From positions 1 to 22,597 of the forward strand of contig CABUWK010000038.1 of assembly GCA_902495325.1 (NCBI GenBank): a stretch of 22,597 nt of DNA. Direction: 5' to 3'. Below, in pieces: positions 22,595 to 22,597 of the stretch. Each line of letters starts with the position of its first letter. Position 1 is the first letter of the stretch. This DNA comes from an uncultured Acidiphilium sp. Lineage in GTDB: Bacteria > Bacillota > Clostridia > Christensenellales > Borkfalkiaceae. The notes beneath the pieces are model-generated. The model was not told where the DNA came from. It was given only the letters and a program-made list of their open reading frames with translations, and searched no databases. The position numbers were made by a program, and so were the translations under genes.

Positions 22595-22597
22595 AAG
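22482..22597 (-). mobile_element. 3' end of a second, inverted IS3-family (IS150-like) copy, truncated by the window edge
   Basis: The outer end TGAAGTGAACCCCAAAAG starts at 22482 and the element body runs off the right edge. It is identical to the reverse complement of the left copy. Both copies therefore point their 3' ends at the cargo. Target-site duplications cannot be tested because the other end of each copy is missing. Confidence 0.85.
22518..22597 (-). CDS. IS3-family transposase OrfB, C-terminal fragment (5' part outside window)
   Basis: On the minus strand, 25 codons beginning with two Tyr, then NNERISLKLK and MSPAQYR, end at the stop 22518-22520. It is the same protein end as in the left copy, with one extra codon visible. 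The catalytic core lies outside the window. Confidence 0.85.
   Translation of the reverse strand, partial: YYNNERISLKLKMSPAQYRTQSQII

Noticed and set aside
1..22597. Classical composite transposon carrying the whole window
   Set aside because: The content is mostly core and housekeeping genes (divIC, yabPQ, P-type ATPase, alkA), and both IS fragments are cut by the window edge at nearly the same point; an assembly break at a repeat is simpler.
1..22597. CRISPR arrays, rRNA and tRNA genes
   Set aside because: Looked for regularly spaced repeats, cloverleaf arms and conserved rRNA segments; none seen.

Overview
The window reads as a piece of a Gram-positive, spore-forming Firmicute of the class Clostridia. 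The evidence is a yabP-yabQ-divIC cluster, strong AAGGAG-type ribosome sites, sigma-A-type promoters, U-tailed intrinsic terminators and a yybP-ykoY-type riboswitch. The base composition looks close to balanced and accessory genes are few, so an uncultivated gut lineage (for example Christensenellales) is plausible, but I cannot place it from sequence alone. Both window edges are the same 3' end of an IS3-family (IS150-like) insertion sequence, in inverted orientation and identical over 116 bp. Most likely the assembly broke at two copies of this repeat.

Layout, left to right. (1) IS3 end, then a DUF1846 gene on the minus strand, divergent from a metallophosphoesterase gene. (2) A PTS EIIC-like permease. 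(3) A sporulation/division cluster, yabP-yabQ-divIC-ppx/gppA-M50 protease, tightly overlapping; yabP appears to have a sigma-E promoter and divIC its own sigma-A promoter inside yabQ. (4) A probable five-gene operon (6988-13061): ArsP_2-type exporter, MATE exporter, a bacterial dynamin-like GTPase and two small proteins, each with one N-terminal membrane anchor. (5) An ECF sigma factor, an anti-sigma factor with an RsgI-like ectodomain, and a lipoprotein that is a paralogue of that ectodomain. (6) Convergent to these, a TetR regulator, divergent from a DegV/FakB fatty-acid-binding protein whose mRNA leader is strongly structured. (7) A yybP-ykoY-type (Mn2+) riboswitch with terminator in front of a P2A-type cation ATPase. 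(8) An AlkA-like DNA glycosylase, then the second IS3 end.

Two systems deserve attention. First, the sigma/anti-sigma/lipoprotein module: the sigma operon and the lipoprotein gene are preceded by the same bipartite motif, TGCAACAAAA-N11-TTTGTTTAATAA, which looks like the target promoter of this ECF sigma factor. Both ectodomain proteins carry the Asn-Pro motif at which RsgI proteins cleave themselves. This suggests an autoregulated envelope-sensing circuit whose target is a soluble copy of its own sensor. Second, the dynamin operon: a lone dynamin-like GTPase co-encoded with two membrane-anchored proteins of no family I recognise, which may be distant paralogues of each other, behind two exporters. 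This could be an undescribed membrane-remodelling system.
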